Shown one piece after another: positions 1-6,492 of a DNA stretch of 20,764 nt. The notes beneath the pieces were generated by a model. It was given only the letters and a program-made list of their open reading frames with translations. It was not told the origin of the DNA and did not search any database. The position numbers and the translations under genes are program-made. The stretch is from an uncultured Roseburia sp. (GTDB lineage Bacteria > Bacillota > Clostridia > Lachnospirales > Lachnospiraceae): NCBI GenBank assembly GCA_900548205.1, contig URJS01000039.1:1-20764 (forward strand). Reading direction: 5' to 3'. Positions within the stretch are counted from its first letter, which is position 1. Every line of letters starts with the position of its first letter.

Positions 1-131
1 GCGTCCCGCTCGACCATTCCACGGATACCGCGCACCTGACCCTCGATACGGCTTAGCCGATTTAACAGGTCCTTGTATTCCTTTTCTTCTCTCTGCTTTG
101 TCTTATGACAGCAGCTATGCTCTTGACTCAT
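1..131 (-). CDS. csoR: CsoR/FrmR-family metal-sensing repressor (partial, 3' end outside window)
   Basis: Only the first 43 codons are visible, running off the left edge. The ATG at 131 follows a GGATGGAG ribosome binding site. The segment RLSRIEGQVRGIRGMVERD is the signature first helix of the CsoR/FrmR/RcnR (DUF156) family of all-helical repressors. The N-terminus carries a Cys/His cluster (HSCCHK, residues 5-10), common in Firmicutes members. The family Cys that would follow MVERD and the later His/Cys ligands lie outside the window, so copper sensing is not proven from residues. It is supported by the operator at 166-182, which resembles known CsoR sites. The repressor is expected to leave DNA when it binds Cu(I), derepressing itself and, presumably, copper-export genes beyond the edge. 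A CstR or other DUF156 paralogue is the main alternative. Confidence 0.88.
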   Translation of the reverse strand, partial: MSQEHSCCHKTKQREEKEYKDLLNRLSRIEGQVRGIRGMVERD

Positions 132-165
132 AGATTCTCCATCCCTCTCTTTTCTCATACGCAAA

Positions 166-182
166 ATACCCCCATAGGGTAT
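166..182 (-). promoter_or_regulatory. CsoR-type operator
   Basis: On the minus strand this reads ATACCCTATGGGGGTAT. The arms ATACCC and GGGTAT are perfect inverted repeats around a 5-base centre. It closely resembles CsoR operators described upstream of copper-export genes in Bacillus. It starts 5 bases downstream of the -10 box and so would cover the transcription start, fitting autorepression of the csoR gene 35 bases further on. Confidence 0.8.
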
Positions 183-186
183 ATTG

Positions 187-215
187 AGTATAGAAAAAAT
201 ATCCGAATCTGTCAA
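187..215 (-). promoter_or_regulatory. Sigma-A promoter of csoR
   Basis: On the minus strand TTGACA (215-210) is separated by exactly 17 bases from TATACT (192-187), a near-consensus sigma-A promoter. The spacer contains one arm of the palindrome at 194-236. The operator follows immediately downstream. Confidence 0.85.
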
Positions 216-236
216 GGGGCAGACCGGATATTTTTT
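194..236. terminator. Bidirectional terminator-like hairpin overlapping the csoR promoter
   Basis: Perfect 12-base arms (194-205 and 225-236; AAAAAATATCCG and its complement), an inner 4-base stem (208-211/220-223) and an 8-base loop. Runs of six A or T flank it on both strands, so it could stop transcripts arriving from the ATPase gene. The -35 and spacer of the csoR promoter lie inside the same sequence. Confidence 0.65.
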
Positions 237-380
237 CTCAAGAGAATTCGCCATTCCCATCTTGTCCCCCTTCATCAGAATATCATGCACCAGCCATAAA
301 TGAAGATCTACATACTGCATCTTTGTTACAGGATCTTTTCCTTTCACACGTGCATACAATGGTTTTGTCACTTTTTGGAT
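237..380 (-). pseudogene. asnB: Relic of asparagine synthetase (glutamine-hydrolysing) gene
   Basis: Translating the minus strand from 380 down gives a stretch beginning IQKVTKPLYARVKGKDPVTK and continuing MQYVDLHLWLVHDILMKGDK then MGMANSLE. This matches the conserved synthetase-domain region of AsnB (family pattern: VxGxDxxTKMQYxDxxxWLxxDILxKxDKMxMANSLExRVPFLD). The match stops right after SLE, exactly where the AT-rich hairpin arm begins, and the expected RVPFLD is replaced by unrelated residues. Upstream it ends at the stop codon of the ATPase gene. Only about 48 codons survive and no start codon or ribosome binding site is evident, so this is a decayed fragment, not a working enzyme. The frame stays open from about 405 through the csoR start codon. 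Confidence 0.75.
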
Positions 381-408
381 TCCCGGCTTACATCCTTTTT
401 TCAAAATA

Positions 409-2277
409 CTATTTTATTTTCAACGCGCGCATCGAATTTAAGATCGCAAGAACCGCAACTCCGACGTCCGCGAACACTCCGCCCCACATGCCGACAATGT
501 GAAGGGTTGAGAGGATCAATATCAAAACCTTGACTCCTAAGGCAAACACAATATTCTGCTTTACGATCGCGAGCGTCCGCCGCGCGATGCGGACGACAGC
601 CGCTATCTTTCTGACGTCATCGTCCATCAGCACAATATCCGCCGCCTCGATCGCCGCATCCGAGCCCATGCTTCCCATCGCAAAGCCGATGTCCGCACGC
701 GTCAGCACCGGAGCATCGTTGATACCGTCGCCCACAAATGCAAGCTTCTCCTTTCCTTCCTGCGCGCCAAGCAAAGCCTCGACGTTTGACACCTTATCGC
801 CCGGCAAAAGCTCCGCGTGAACCTCATCGATGCCAAGCTCCGCCGCCACATGTTCTGCCGCCGCAAGACGGTCTCCGGTCAGCATCACCGTTTTTTTCAC
901 GCCGACGCGTTTCATCGCCGCAAGCGCCTCCTTTGCGCCCTCCTTCACCGTATCCGCGATCACGATGCTGCCCGCAAACACACCGTCCTGCGCCACATAA
1001 ACGACTGTCCCCGCACTCTTACAAGGCTCATAGGAAATCTTCTCTGTCTGCATCAGCTTTTCATTGCCAAGCAAAACATCCTTTCCGTCAACCTTTACCA
1101 GAATGCCGTGTCCCGCCTTCTCCGTCGCATCTGTCACACGGCTCAGATCAAGCGCCTTTCCGTATGCCTCGCGAATGGATACCGCGATCGGATGGTTGGA
1201 ATATCCCTCGCCGTGTGCCGCAAGCTCCAGCAATTCTTCTCTGCTGCACTGCTTTGGCAGGATTTCCGTCACCTTAAATTCTCCCTTTGTCAGCGTGCCC
1301 GTCTTGTCAAAGACGATCGTTGTCATCTCCGCAACGGCCTCCAGATAGTTGCTTCCTTTTACCAGAACGCCCAGTCTTGAAGCAGCGCCGATCCCTCCAA
1401 AAAATCCCAGCGGCACCGAGATCACAAGCGCACACGGGCAGGAGATCACAAGAAACGTACACGCTGTCTCGATCCATTCTCTCCATACGCCGCCGAAAAA
1501 CAGCGGCGGAACGATCGCAAGGATCACCGCACCGATCGTCACGACCGGCGTGTAATATCTGGCAAAGCGCGTGATAAAATTCTCCACCTTCGCCTTCTTG
1601 CTGCTCGCATTCTCCACAAGCTCCAATATCTTTGCAACCGTGGAATCATCAAATTCCTTCGTCGTGCGTACCCGGAGTGTTCCGCTTCCGTTGACACAGC
1701 CGCTGATAACCGTATCTCCGACAGACGCCTTGCGCGGGATGGACTCTCCGGTGAGCGCCGCCGTGTCAACGAGCGACTCGCCCTCTATGACGATGCCGTC
1801 CAGAGGAATCCGCTCGCCCGGCTTTACTACGATCACACTGCCGACCTCCACCTCATCGGGATCTACCTGCACCGGTACACCGTCCTGCTCAATATTGGCA
1901 TATTCGGGACAAATATCCATCATGTCAGAGATCGACTGTCTGGATTTGCCCACCGCGTAGCTCTGGAACAGCTCCCCCACCTGATAAAAGAGCATGACCG
2001 CCACCGCCTCGGAGTACTCCTGCACGCCAAACGCGCCAAAGGTTGCCGCCATCATCAGGAAATTTTCATCAAAGACCTGCCCGTTGCGGATGTTTCTTGC
2101 CGCCTTAAAAATAATGTCGTAGCCGATCACCAGATAAGGGATCAAATACAGAAAGAACCAGACCGCTCCCTTTGTAATGATCTCGCCCAGTCCCAGATGC
2201 TCTCCCACAAAAAGCAGGAGAAATAACACAAACGCCACACAAATGCGGTATAACATTGTTTTCTGCTTCTTTGTCAT
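409..2277 (-). CDS. cadA: P1B-2-type Zn2+/Cd2+/Pb2+-exporting ATPase, without N-terminal HMA domain
   Basis: This 622-residue membrane ATPase pumps divalent soft metals out of the cell. Visible motifs are the TGES actuator loop (176-179), the metal-binding CPC in the sixth helix (280-282), the phosphorylated Asp in DKTGT (324), the SNHPIA nucleotide-binding loop (His362-Pro363) and the GDGINDAP hinge (516-523). Lys583 and Asp604, 21 residues apart, match the Lys/Asp pair diagnostic of ZntA-type Zn/Cd/Pb pumps, which argues against a copper pump. The usual N-terminal HMA domain is missing and is encoded separately upstream (2390-2608). The start at 2277 is chosen for AAGGAG 8 bases upstream; an out-of-frame ATG at 2281 sits too close to it. 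It is the last gene of the sensor-HMA-ATPase operon and has its own copy of the operator just upstream. The substrate is inferred from the residues. Confidence 0.93.
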   Translation of the reverse strand: MTKKQKTMLYRICVAFVLFLLLFVGEHLGLGEIITKGAVWFFLYLIPYLVIGYDIIFKAARNIRNGQVFDENFLMMAATFGAFGVQEYSEAVAVMLFYQVGELFQSYAVGKSRQSISDMMDICPEYANIEQDGVPVQVDPDEVEVGSVIVVKPGERIPLDGIVIEGESLVDTAALTGESIPRKASVGDTVISGCVNGSGTLRVRTTKEFDDSTVAKILELVENASSKKAKVENFITRFARYYTPVVTIGAVILAIVPPLFFGGVWREWIETACTFLVISCPCALVISVPLGFFGGIGAASRLGVLVKGSNYLEAVAEMTTIVFDKTGTLTKGEFKVTEILPKQCSREELLELAAHGEGYSNHPIAVSIREAYGKALDLSRVTDATEKAGHGILVKVDGKDVLLGNEKLMQTEKISYEPCKSAGTVVYVAQDGVFAGSIVIADTVKEGAKEALAAMKRVGVKKTVMLTGDRLAAAEHVAAELGIDEVHAELLPGDKVSNVEALLGAQEGKEKLAFVGDGINDAPVLTRADIGFAMGSMGSDAAIEAADIVLMDDDVRKIAAVVRIARRTLAIVKQNIVFALGVKVLILILSTLHIVGMWGGVFADVGVAVLAILNSMRALKIK

Positions 2278-2301
2278 ACATTTCTCTCCTTCTATTCAAA
2301 T

Positions 2302-2329
2302 ATACATATAAGCAATTATTTATATGTAT
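2302..2329 (-). promoter_or_regulatory. Second ArsR/SmtB-type operator, before the ATPase gene
   Basis: Perfect 10-base inverted repeat ATACATATAA / TTATATGTAT around an 8-base centre. The inner 26 bases match the operator upstream of the sensor gene (3008-3033) at 20 positions. It lies 25 bases upstream of the ATPase start codon. I see no convincing promoter directly before it, so it may act as a roadblock or accessory site, or control a weak internal promoter. Confidence 0.7.
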
Positions 2330-2338
2330 GTCATAAGG

Positions 2339-2376
2339 TAAGCCTGACTATATTTTCCCAAACACAGTCAGGCTTA
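2339..2376 (-). other. Intergenic hairpin between HMA gene and ATPase gene
   Basis: Perfect 11-base arms TAAGCCTGACT (2339-2349) and AGTCAGGCTTA (2366-2376) with a 16-base loop. There is no T-run after it on the minus strand, so it is a poor intrinsic terminator. It may act as an RNA stabiliser or processing site that sets different levels of the small HMA protein and the ATPase. Confidence 0.6.
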
Positions 2377-2389
2377 TCCGCTTCTTATG

Positions 2390-2608
2390 CTACATCAGAA
2401 TCTTGCAGTCAGGCTCTACCTTCGCACAGGCAGAAACAACCTCCTTCATGATCTCATCAAAGCGTTCCTCGTCCGCCTCGATCGTCAGCTTCTGCGTCAT
2501 AAAGCTGACCGTCGCGTCCGTCACTCCCTCGATATGCCTAATGGCATCCTCCATCTTTGCCGCACAGTTTGCACAGTCCAAATCCTGTAACTTGAATTTC
2601 TTTTTCAT
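2390..2608 (-). CDS. Free-standing HMA-domain metal-binding protein
   Basis: This 72-residue cytosolic protein is one ferredoxin-like heavy-metal-associated domain. The metal loop is LDCANCAAKME (Cys12 and Cys15), the version found at the N-terminus of CadA/ZntA pumps rather than the MxCxxC of copper chaperones. The length equals a single HMA domain. The ATG at 2608 is chosen over an upstream one at 2653 because GGAGGG lies 7 bases before it and the upstream extension overlaps the sensor gene. It starts 13 bases after the ArsR stop codon and precedes the ATPase that lacks this domain. It probably delivers metal to, or regulates, that pump as a detached domain; this is inferred from context. 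Confidence 0.9.
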   Translation of the reverse strand: MKKKFKLQDLDCANCAAKMEDAIRHIEGVTDATVSFMTQKLTIEADEERFDEIMKEVVSACAKVEPDCKILM

Positions 2609-2621
2609 GATAATCCCTCCG

Positions 2622-2981
2622 TCACTCCTCAATATGTTCCTTGCCCTGGGCAATAATTGCTCTCACATGTCCGTCCGCCAGAGAGTAAAATACGGATTTG
2701 CCTTCCCTGCGGTTCTTGACCAGCTTCGCCTGCTTTAAGATACGAAGCTGATGAGAAATCGCGGGCTGTGTCATTCCAAGTGCCTGTGCGATGTCGCAGA
2801 CGCACAGCTCCGCCTCAAAGAGTACATACAAAATCCTGATTCTCGTGGAATCACCGAATACCTTAAACAGCTCTGCCAGATCGTAAAGCTCCTCCTCCCG
2901 CGGCATATGCTCGGTCGCCCTGCCGATCAGCTCCTGATGCACCTCTGTGCTCTCACAGCACTCCAACTCCATGCCTGCCAT
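2622..2981 (-). CDS. cadC: ArsR/SmtB-family Zn/Cd/Pb-sensing repressor (CadC-like)
   Basis: This 119-residue winged-helix repressor carries the recognition region DIAQALGMTQPAISHQLRILKQAKLV. Both classical sensing sites seem present. The alpha-3N type site has Cys60 and Cys62 in ELCVCD plus N-terminal Cys8 and Cys9. The alpha-5 site is an exact D-x-H-x10-H-x-x-E (Asp103, His105, His116, Glu119). CadC-type proteins use the first for Cd/Pb and the dimer-interface site for Zn. The ATG at 2981 follows GGAGAGGTGAAA. It is the first gene of an operon with the HMA protein and the ATPase, and the operator overlapping its promoter indicates autorepression. Family assignment is firm; the exact metal preference is inferred. 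Confidence 0.93.
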   Translation of the reverse strand: MAGMELECCESTEVHQELIGRATEHMPREEELYDLAELFKVFGDSTRIRILYVLFEAELCVCDIAQALGMTQPAISHQLRILKQAKLVKNRREGKSVFYSLADGHVRAIIAQGKEHIEE

Positions 2982-3007
2982 ATTTTCACCTCTCCTTCCA
3001 TGCTTTG

Positions 3008-3033
3008 AACATATGAATAATTGTTTATATGTT
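3008..3033 (-). promoter_or_regulatory. ArsR/SmtB-type operator of the metal-export operon
   Basis: Imperfect dyad with arms AACATAT / ATATGTT around GAATAATTGTTT. The ATATGAA..TTTATAT layout resembles the 12-2-12 operators of SmtB/CzrA-type repressors. It begins directly after the -10 box, so a bound repressor would block initiation. A 20-of-26 copy lies at 2303-2328. Confidence 0.8.
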
Positions 3034-3034
3034 T

Positions 3035-3063
3035 ATGATATACTTGAAAAAGAAATTTGTCAA
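3035..3063 (-). promoter_or_regulatory. Sigma-A promoter of the cadC-HMA-cadA operon
   Basis: Minus strand TTGACA (3063-3058), 17-base spacer, TATCAT (3040-3035). The -35 lies only 7 bases past the stop codon of the thioesterase gene, with no terminator between, so some read-through from that gene is likely. Confidence 0.85.
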
Positions 3064-3070
3064 CACATTT

Positions 3071-3454
3071 TTAATTTATCTTTGCCTGTGCCTTTTCCAA
3101 AAATTTCTCGTTGTTAATAATAAAACGCTCGTGCGTTCCCTCACCGATCACGCCCGCCGCATCGTATGCCTTCACGGTAAAGACCAGACGCTTTCTGTCA
3201 ACCTCCACCAGCGTGGTCTCACAGGTCACCTCCATGCCGACCGGGGTTGCTGCCGTGTGCTTTACATCAATCAGCGTGCCGACCGTTCCCGTTCCCTCCT
3301 CCAGCGCGCTCTCCACGCTGCGGCTTGCCGTATTTTCCATCAGGGCGATCATCGCCGGCGTTGCGAATACCGGAAGTGTACCGCTGCCCATCGCTGCCGC
3401 TGTCGTCTCCTCCGTCACTGTGATCGTCTGTGTTCCCTTGATTCCTGCTTCCAT
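3071..3454 (-). CDS. FlK-like hot-dog thioesterase
   Basis: This 127-residue single hot-dog-fold protein of the fluoroacetyl-CoA thioesterase (FlK)-like group hydrolyses acyl-CoA thioesters; the natural substrate is unknown. The catalytic residues of FlK (Thr42, Glu50, His76) have exact counterparts at Thr32 (FATPAMIALME), Glu40 and His66 (DVKHTAATPVG), all shifted by ten. The C-terminal GEGTHERFIINNEKF is typical of the family. The ATG at 3454 follows GGAGGAATAATC. It has its own promoter (3498-3525) and ends just before the metal-export promoter. Most relatives are housekeeping thioesterases, not fluoroacetate-resistance enzymes, so specificity should not be assumed. Confidence 0.9.
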   Translation of the reverse strand: MEAGIKGTQTITVTEETTAAAMGSGTLPVFATPAMIALMENTASRSVESALEEGTGTVGTLIDVKHTAATPVGMEVTCETTLVEVDRKRLVFTVKAYDAAGVIGEGTHERFIINNEKFLEKAQAKIN

Positions 3455-3497
3455 GATTATTCCTCCGTTTTTCTTTTGATCCGTTACTTTCGTCTCT

Positions 3498-3525
3498 ACA
3501 ATAGCATTTTCCCTTCATTTGTCAA
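3498..3525 (-). promoter_or_regulatory. Promoter of the thioesterase gene
   Basis: Minus strand TTGACA (3525-3520), 16-base spacer ending in TGC (an extended -10 element), then TATTGT (3503-3498). It starts directly after the feo terminator arm. Confidence 0.75.
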
Positions 3526-3528
3526 GCC

Positions 3529-3570
3529 AAAAAGGAGTGATGCCGCAAAATCCGGCATCACTCCTTTTTT
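3529..3570 (-). terminator. Intrinsic terminator of the feo operon
   Basis: Perfect 17-base arms (3529-3545 and 3553-3569) around a 7-base loop. The GC-rich core GGAGTGATGCCG is flanked by A5 and T6, so it can work in both directions. It lies about 30 bases past the stop codon of the Cys-rich mini-protein. Confidence 0.93.
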
Positions 3571-3596
3571 GTTTTCATCTGTATCTTGTATTGCTC

Positions 3597-3734
3597 CTAA
3601 TGACAGCTCCCGCCGCAATGACTGCAGTCTCCGCCGCACTGTATAGATTTTCCTTTTTTCTTATCGCGGATCATACTGCGGATCACCAGACCTACAACAA
3701 CTGCCAGTGCAATTCCAACAATCCATGTTCCCAT
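3597..3734 (-). CDS. FeoB-associated Cys-rich membrane mini-protein
   Basis: This 45-residue protein has one N-terminal membrane helix (about residues 3-19, WIVGIALAVVVGLVI), a basic stretch (RDKKKGK) and a Cys-rich tail (CGGDCSHCGGSCH, Cys33, 37, 40, 44). This is the layout of the FeoB-associated Cys-rich family found next to feoB in Firmicutes, thought to play a part similar to FeoC. The tail could bind iron or another metal. The ATG at 3734 follows GGAGG (8 bases) and sits 14 bases after the feoB stop codon, so the two are co-transcribed. The molecular role is not established. Confidence 0.9.
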   Translation of the reverse strand: MGTWIVGIALAVVVGLVIRSMIRDKKKGKSIQCGGDCSHCGGSCH

Positions 3735-3748
3735 AAACTACCTCCTTT

Positions 3749-5902
3749 TTATGCCTTTGCCATATGCTTCGTGCGCGCCTTTCGCATGCCGACCTCCTTA
3801 TGCGGACGAAACAGCAGATACAAAAATCCGGCAAGCACCAAGAGCGCCACCACGGTTCCCACACCGAACATCCCGGTCGTCGCCCATGTACCAATCTGAT
3901 AGATACACAGCGCTGCCACATATGCCAGCCCGCACTGATAACTGATCGCAATCCAAAACCACTTCGCACTGTTCATCTCGCGCTTGATCGCTCCCATCGC
4001 CGCAAAGCAGGGTGCACAAAGCAAATTAAATACTAAGAATGAATACGCTGCTACTCCACTCATTGTTCCCGCAAGCACGCTCCATATTTCTTCGCCCGCC
4101 TCGGAAACCTCTGCGAAACCAAACAAAATACCAAAGGTAGTTACAACGTTTTCTTTTGCGATCAGTCCTGTGACTGCCGCAACTGCCATCTTCCAGTCTC
4201 CCCAGCCAAGCGGCGCGAAAACAGGTGCGATAATATTTCCAATAAAAGATAATATGCTGTTATTTAATTCTTCGGGCGCAAGCATCCGAAATGCTCCGTC
4301 TACCCATCCAAAGCCCTGCAAAAACCAGAGCACGATCGCGGACAGCAAGATCACTGTTCCCGCCTTCTTAATAAAGGACCAGCCGCGCTCCCACATGCTT
4401 CTTAGCACATTGCCAACGGTAGGCATATGATATGCCGGAAGCTCCATGACAAACGGCGCAGGGTCTCCTGCAAACATTCTCGTTTTCTTTAAAATAATAC
4501 CTGAACATATGATTGCAGCAATTCCTACAAAGTAAGCGCTCCATGCAACCCAACCTGCATTTCCGAAAAACGCGCCTGCAACAAGTGCAATGATCGGCAG
4601 CTTTGCCCCACATGGGATAAAGGTCGTTGTCATAACCGTCATTTTGCGGTCTCTGTCATTCTCAATCGTACGGGACGCCATGATTCCCGGAACGCCACAG
4701 CCACTTCCGATCAGCATCGGGATAAACGACTTTCCCGAAAGACCGAATTTGCGGAAAATACGATCCATAATGAATGCCACACGCGCCATATAGCCGCAGG
4801 ATTCCAAAACGGCAAGGAATAAAAAGAGCACAAGCATCTGCGGCACGAAGCCAAGCACTGCACCGACGCCTCCGACAATCCCGTCCGCGATCAGACCCGT
4901 CAGCCAGTCTGCGCATCCGATTGCTTCCAGCGCTCCCGTCACTCCCGGAACGACCCACTCGCCAAACAAAGTCTCGTTTGTCCAGCCGGTCAGCCAGTCG
5001 CCCACCGTCGTTACCGAAATATAATACACTGCCCACATGATCAATGCAAAAATCGGCAGCGCCGCAAAACGGTTCGTCACAAACCTGTCTATTTTATCTG
5101 AAACAGTCAGCTTTCTTCCCGTATGCGCCTTTGTCACACACTCCTCAATGATAGAAGAAATATAGACATAGCGCTCATTTGTGATAATGCTCTCGGTATC
5201 ATCATCAAAGCAGTCCTCCAGCCTTGCAATCTCTGCAGACACATCCGGCAGCCGCTTCATCTGCCCGGAAATCTTATCATCCTTTTCCAGCAGCTTAATG
5301 GCAAAGAAACGCTTCTGCTCCTGCGGTATCTCCGTACCAAGTCTTGCCGAAACGTCTGTGATCGCCTCCTCAACCTCCGGTGCGAAGGTATGAACCGGAG
5401 CTACCGTCTCCTGCCGCCTTGCCAGCGCCGCCGCCTTTTCTGCCGCCTCCTTGATGCCTGTACCTTTTAATGCCGAAATACGCACAACCTCACAGCCAAG
5501 CTTTGCAGCCAGCTTATCAATATGTATGACATCGCCGTTCTTTTCCACAATGTCCATCATATTTACCGCCATGATCACCGGAATGCCAAGCTCCATGATC
5601 TGGGTCGACAGATACAGATTGCGCTCAATATTCGTTCCGTCCACAATATTAAGAATCGCATCGGGACGCTCACCAATCAGGTAATTTCTCGCAACGACCT
5701 CCTCCAAGGTGTAGGGCGACAGGGAATAGATCCCCGGCAGATCTATGATCGTGACATCCTTATCATTTTTTAACCTTCCCTCTTTCTTTTCCACCGTAAC
5801 GCCCGGCCAGTTTCCGACAAACTGATTGGAACCTGTGAGTGCATTAAACAGTGTTGTTTTTCCGCAGTTTGGATTTCCTGCCAATGCAATTTTTATTGCC
5901 AT
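3749..5902 (-). CDS. feoB: Ferrous iron transporter FeoB
   Basis: This 717-residue inner-membrane Fe(II) transporter has an N-terminal G domain. G motifs are GNPNCGKT (9-16), DLPG (54-57), NMMD (114-117) and SALKGTG (143-149). A helical linker follows, then a polytopic membrane part with two Gate-type repeats; GSGCGVPGIMASRT and PCGAKLPIIALVAG are the conserved pore segments. The start MAIKIALAGNPNCGKT at 5902 is used because the longer reading begins with TTG at 5947 inside an operator palindrome and adds 15 unconserved residues. It is downstream of two feoA genes and upstream of the Cys-rich mini-protein. The 69-base gap before it contains its own iron-box-like site (5939-5954), suggesting separate tuning of feoB. 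Confidence 0.96.
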   Translation of the reverse strand: MAIKIALAGNPNCGKTTLFNALTGSNQFVGNWPGVTVEKKEGRLKNDKDVTIIDLPGIYSLSPYTLEEVVARNYLIGERPDAILNIVDGTNIERNLYLSTQIMELGIPVIMAVNMMDIVEKNGDVIHIDKLAAKLGCEVVRISALKGTGIKEAAEKAAALARRQETVAPVHTFAPEVEEAITDVSARLGTEIPQEQKRFFAIKLLEKDDKISGQMKRLPDVSAEIARLEDCFDDDTESIITNERYVYISSIIEECVTKAHTGRKLTVSDKIDRFVTNRFAALPIFALIMWAVYYISVTTVGDWLTGWTNETLFGEWVVPGVTGALEAIGCADWLTGLIADGIVGGVGAVLGFVPQMLVLFLFLAVLESCGYMARVAFIMDRIFRKFGLSGKSFIPMLIGSGCGVPGIMASRTIENDRDRKMTVMTTTFIPCGAKLPIIALVAGAFFGNAGWVAWSAYFVGIAAIICSGIILKKTRMFAGDPAPFVMELPAYHMPTVGNVLRSMWERGWSFIKKAGTVILLSAIVLWFLQGFGWVDGAFRMLAPEELNNSILSFIGNIIAPVFAPLGWGDWKMAVAAVTGLIAKENVVTTFGILFGFAEVSEAGEEIWSVLAGTMSGVAAYSFLVFNLLCAPCFAAMGAIKREMNSAKWFWIAISYQCGLAYVAALCIYQIGTWATTGMFGVGTVVALLVLAGFLYLLFRPHKEVGMRKARTKHMAKA

Positions 5903-5938
5903 TTTCCGTTCCTCTTTTCCATAACTATCGCTCCATAT

Positions 5939-5954
5939 GTTAGTCAAATCTAAC
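5939..5954 (-). promoter_or_regulatory. Second GTTAG-N6-CTAAC operator, before feoB
   Basis: Plus strand GTTAGTCAAATCTAAC: GTTAG and CTAAC separated by 6 bases, the same geometry as the site in the feoA promoter. The dyad extends outward through CATA / TATG with one mismatch. A weak promoter (TTGCAC, 16 bases, TAACAT on the minus strand) would overlap it. It is probably bound by a DtxR/MntR-family iron regulator; the regulator is inferred. Confidence 0.6.
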
Positions 5955-5971
5955 CTATGTGCAAAAAAATT

Positions 5972-6193
5972 TTATTCCACCTCTATCATCTGTGCATCCG
6001 CTTTTCTAAGCGACAGCTCATAGCCCCTGACCGTAACCTCGATCGGATCGCCAAGCGGAGCCACCTTTCTGATATAGACCTCTACGCCCTTGGTGATGCC
6101 CATATCCATAATCCTTCGCTTTACCGGACCCTCGCCCGTCAGCTTGCGGACAGAAACTGTCTGCCCGCAGGCAACCTGATTTAACGTTTTCAT
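5972..6193 (-). CDS. feoA: FeoA-family SH3-like protein (second copy)
   Basis: This 73-residue FeoA-domain protein is a small cytosolic SH3-like fold that helps FeoB work. Typical features are KRRIMDMGITKGVEVYIRKVAPLGDPIEVTVRGYELSLRKADA, where RRIMDMG, APLGDP and GYELSLRK are family hallmarks. The ATG at 6193 follows AGGAGCACAAA; an upstream ATG-initiated reading (6259) would overlap the first feoA gene and lacks a ribosome binding site. It lies 25 bases after the first feoA gene. Tandem feoA genes are common in Clostridia. Confidence 0.93.
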   Translation of the reverse strand: MKTLNQVACGQTVSVRKLTGEGPVKRRIMDMGITKGVEVYIRKVAPLGDPIEVTVRGYELSLRKADAQMIEVE

Positions 6194-6218
6194 TTTGTGC
6201 TCCTTTTCTGTATGACTC

Positions 6219-6428
6219 TTAGACAATGATTCTGTTTGCCATGTCTTTTCCGATAGCAACCCTCGAATCCTTAATATTTACGATCATATTTCCATCTGTG
6301 CGGGATATGACAGTCACCATGCCGCCTGTCACAAATCCAAGCTTCTCCAAAAAACGCTTTGTTTCTTCCTTTCCCCCAACCTTCTTGATCCGGTTGGCCT
6401 CTCCCTCTCTTACCATTGATAACGGCAT
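6219..6428 (-). CDS. feoA: FeoA-family SH3-like protein (first copy)
   Basis: A 69-residue FeoA-domain protein, first gene of the iron-uptake operon. It contains KKVGGKEETKRFLEKLGFVTGGMVTVISRTDGNMIVNIKDSRVAIGKDMANRIIV; the LEKLGFVTGG turn, NIKDSRVAIGK and ANRI ending are typical of the short FeoA type paired with a second FeoA in Firmicutes. The ATG at 6428 follows AAGGAG at 8 bases. It is expressed from the operator-embedded promoter at 6470-6498. The two FeoA copies are divergent, so they probably have distinct contacts with FeoB. Confidence 0.9.
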   Translation of the reverse strand: MPLSMVREGEANRIKKVGGKEETKRFLEKLGFVTGGMVTVISRTDGNMIVNIKDSRVAIGKDMANRIIV

Positions 6429-6466
6429 AAGCGTCTCTCCTTTCAGAATCGTTCCTTGCTTTTGAC

Positions 6467-6492
6467 GTTAGTATATACTAACAATGGTTAGT
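6467..6492 (-). promoter_or_regulatory. Iron-box-like operator of the feo operon (three half-sites)
   Basis: Plus strand 6467-6482 is a perfect 16-base palindrome, GTTAGTATATACTAAC. A third half-site follows, so the minus strand reads CTAAC-N4-GTTAG-N6-CTAAC. It covers the -10 and spacer of the feo promoter. The TTAG/CTAA half-sites recall DtxR/IdeR/MntR-family boxes rather than Fur boxes. The same GTTAG-N6-CTAAC unit recurs before feoB. Confidence 0.75.

Noticed and set aside
409..2277. Copper-type (CopA) assignment of the ATPase because csoR is nearby
   Set aside because: The Lys583/Asp604 pair, the CadA-type HMA gene and the CadC-like sensor point to Zn/Cd/Pb. csoR has its own promoter and probably serves genes outside the window.
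5903..5947. N-terminal extension of FeoB from a TTG
   Set aside because: The TTG lies inside the operator palindrome and has no ribosome binding site. The family-typical start MAIKIALAGNPNCGKT is downstream.
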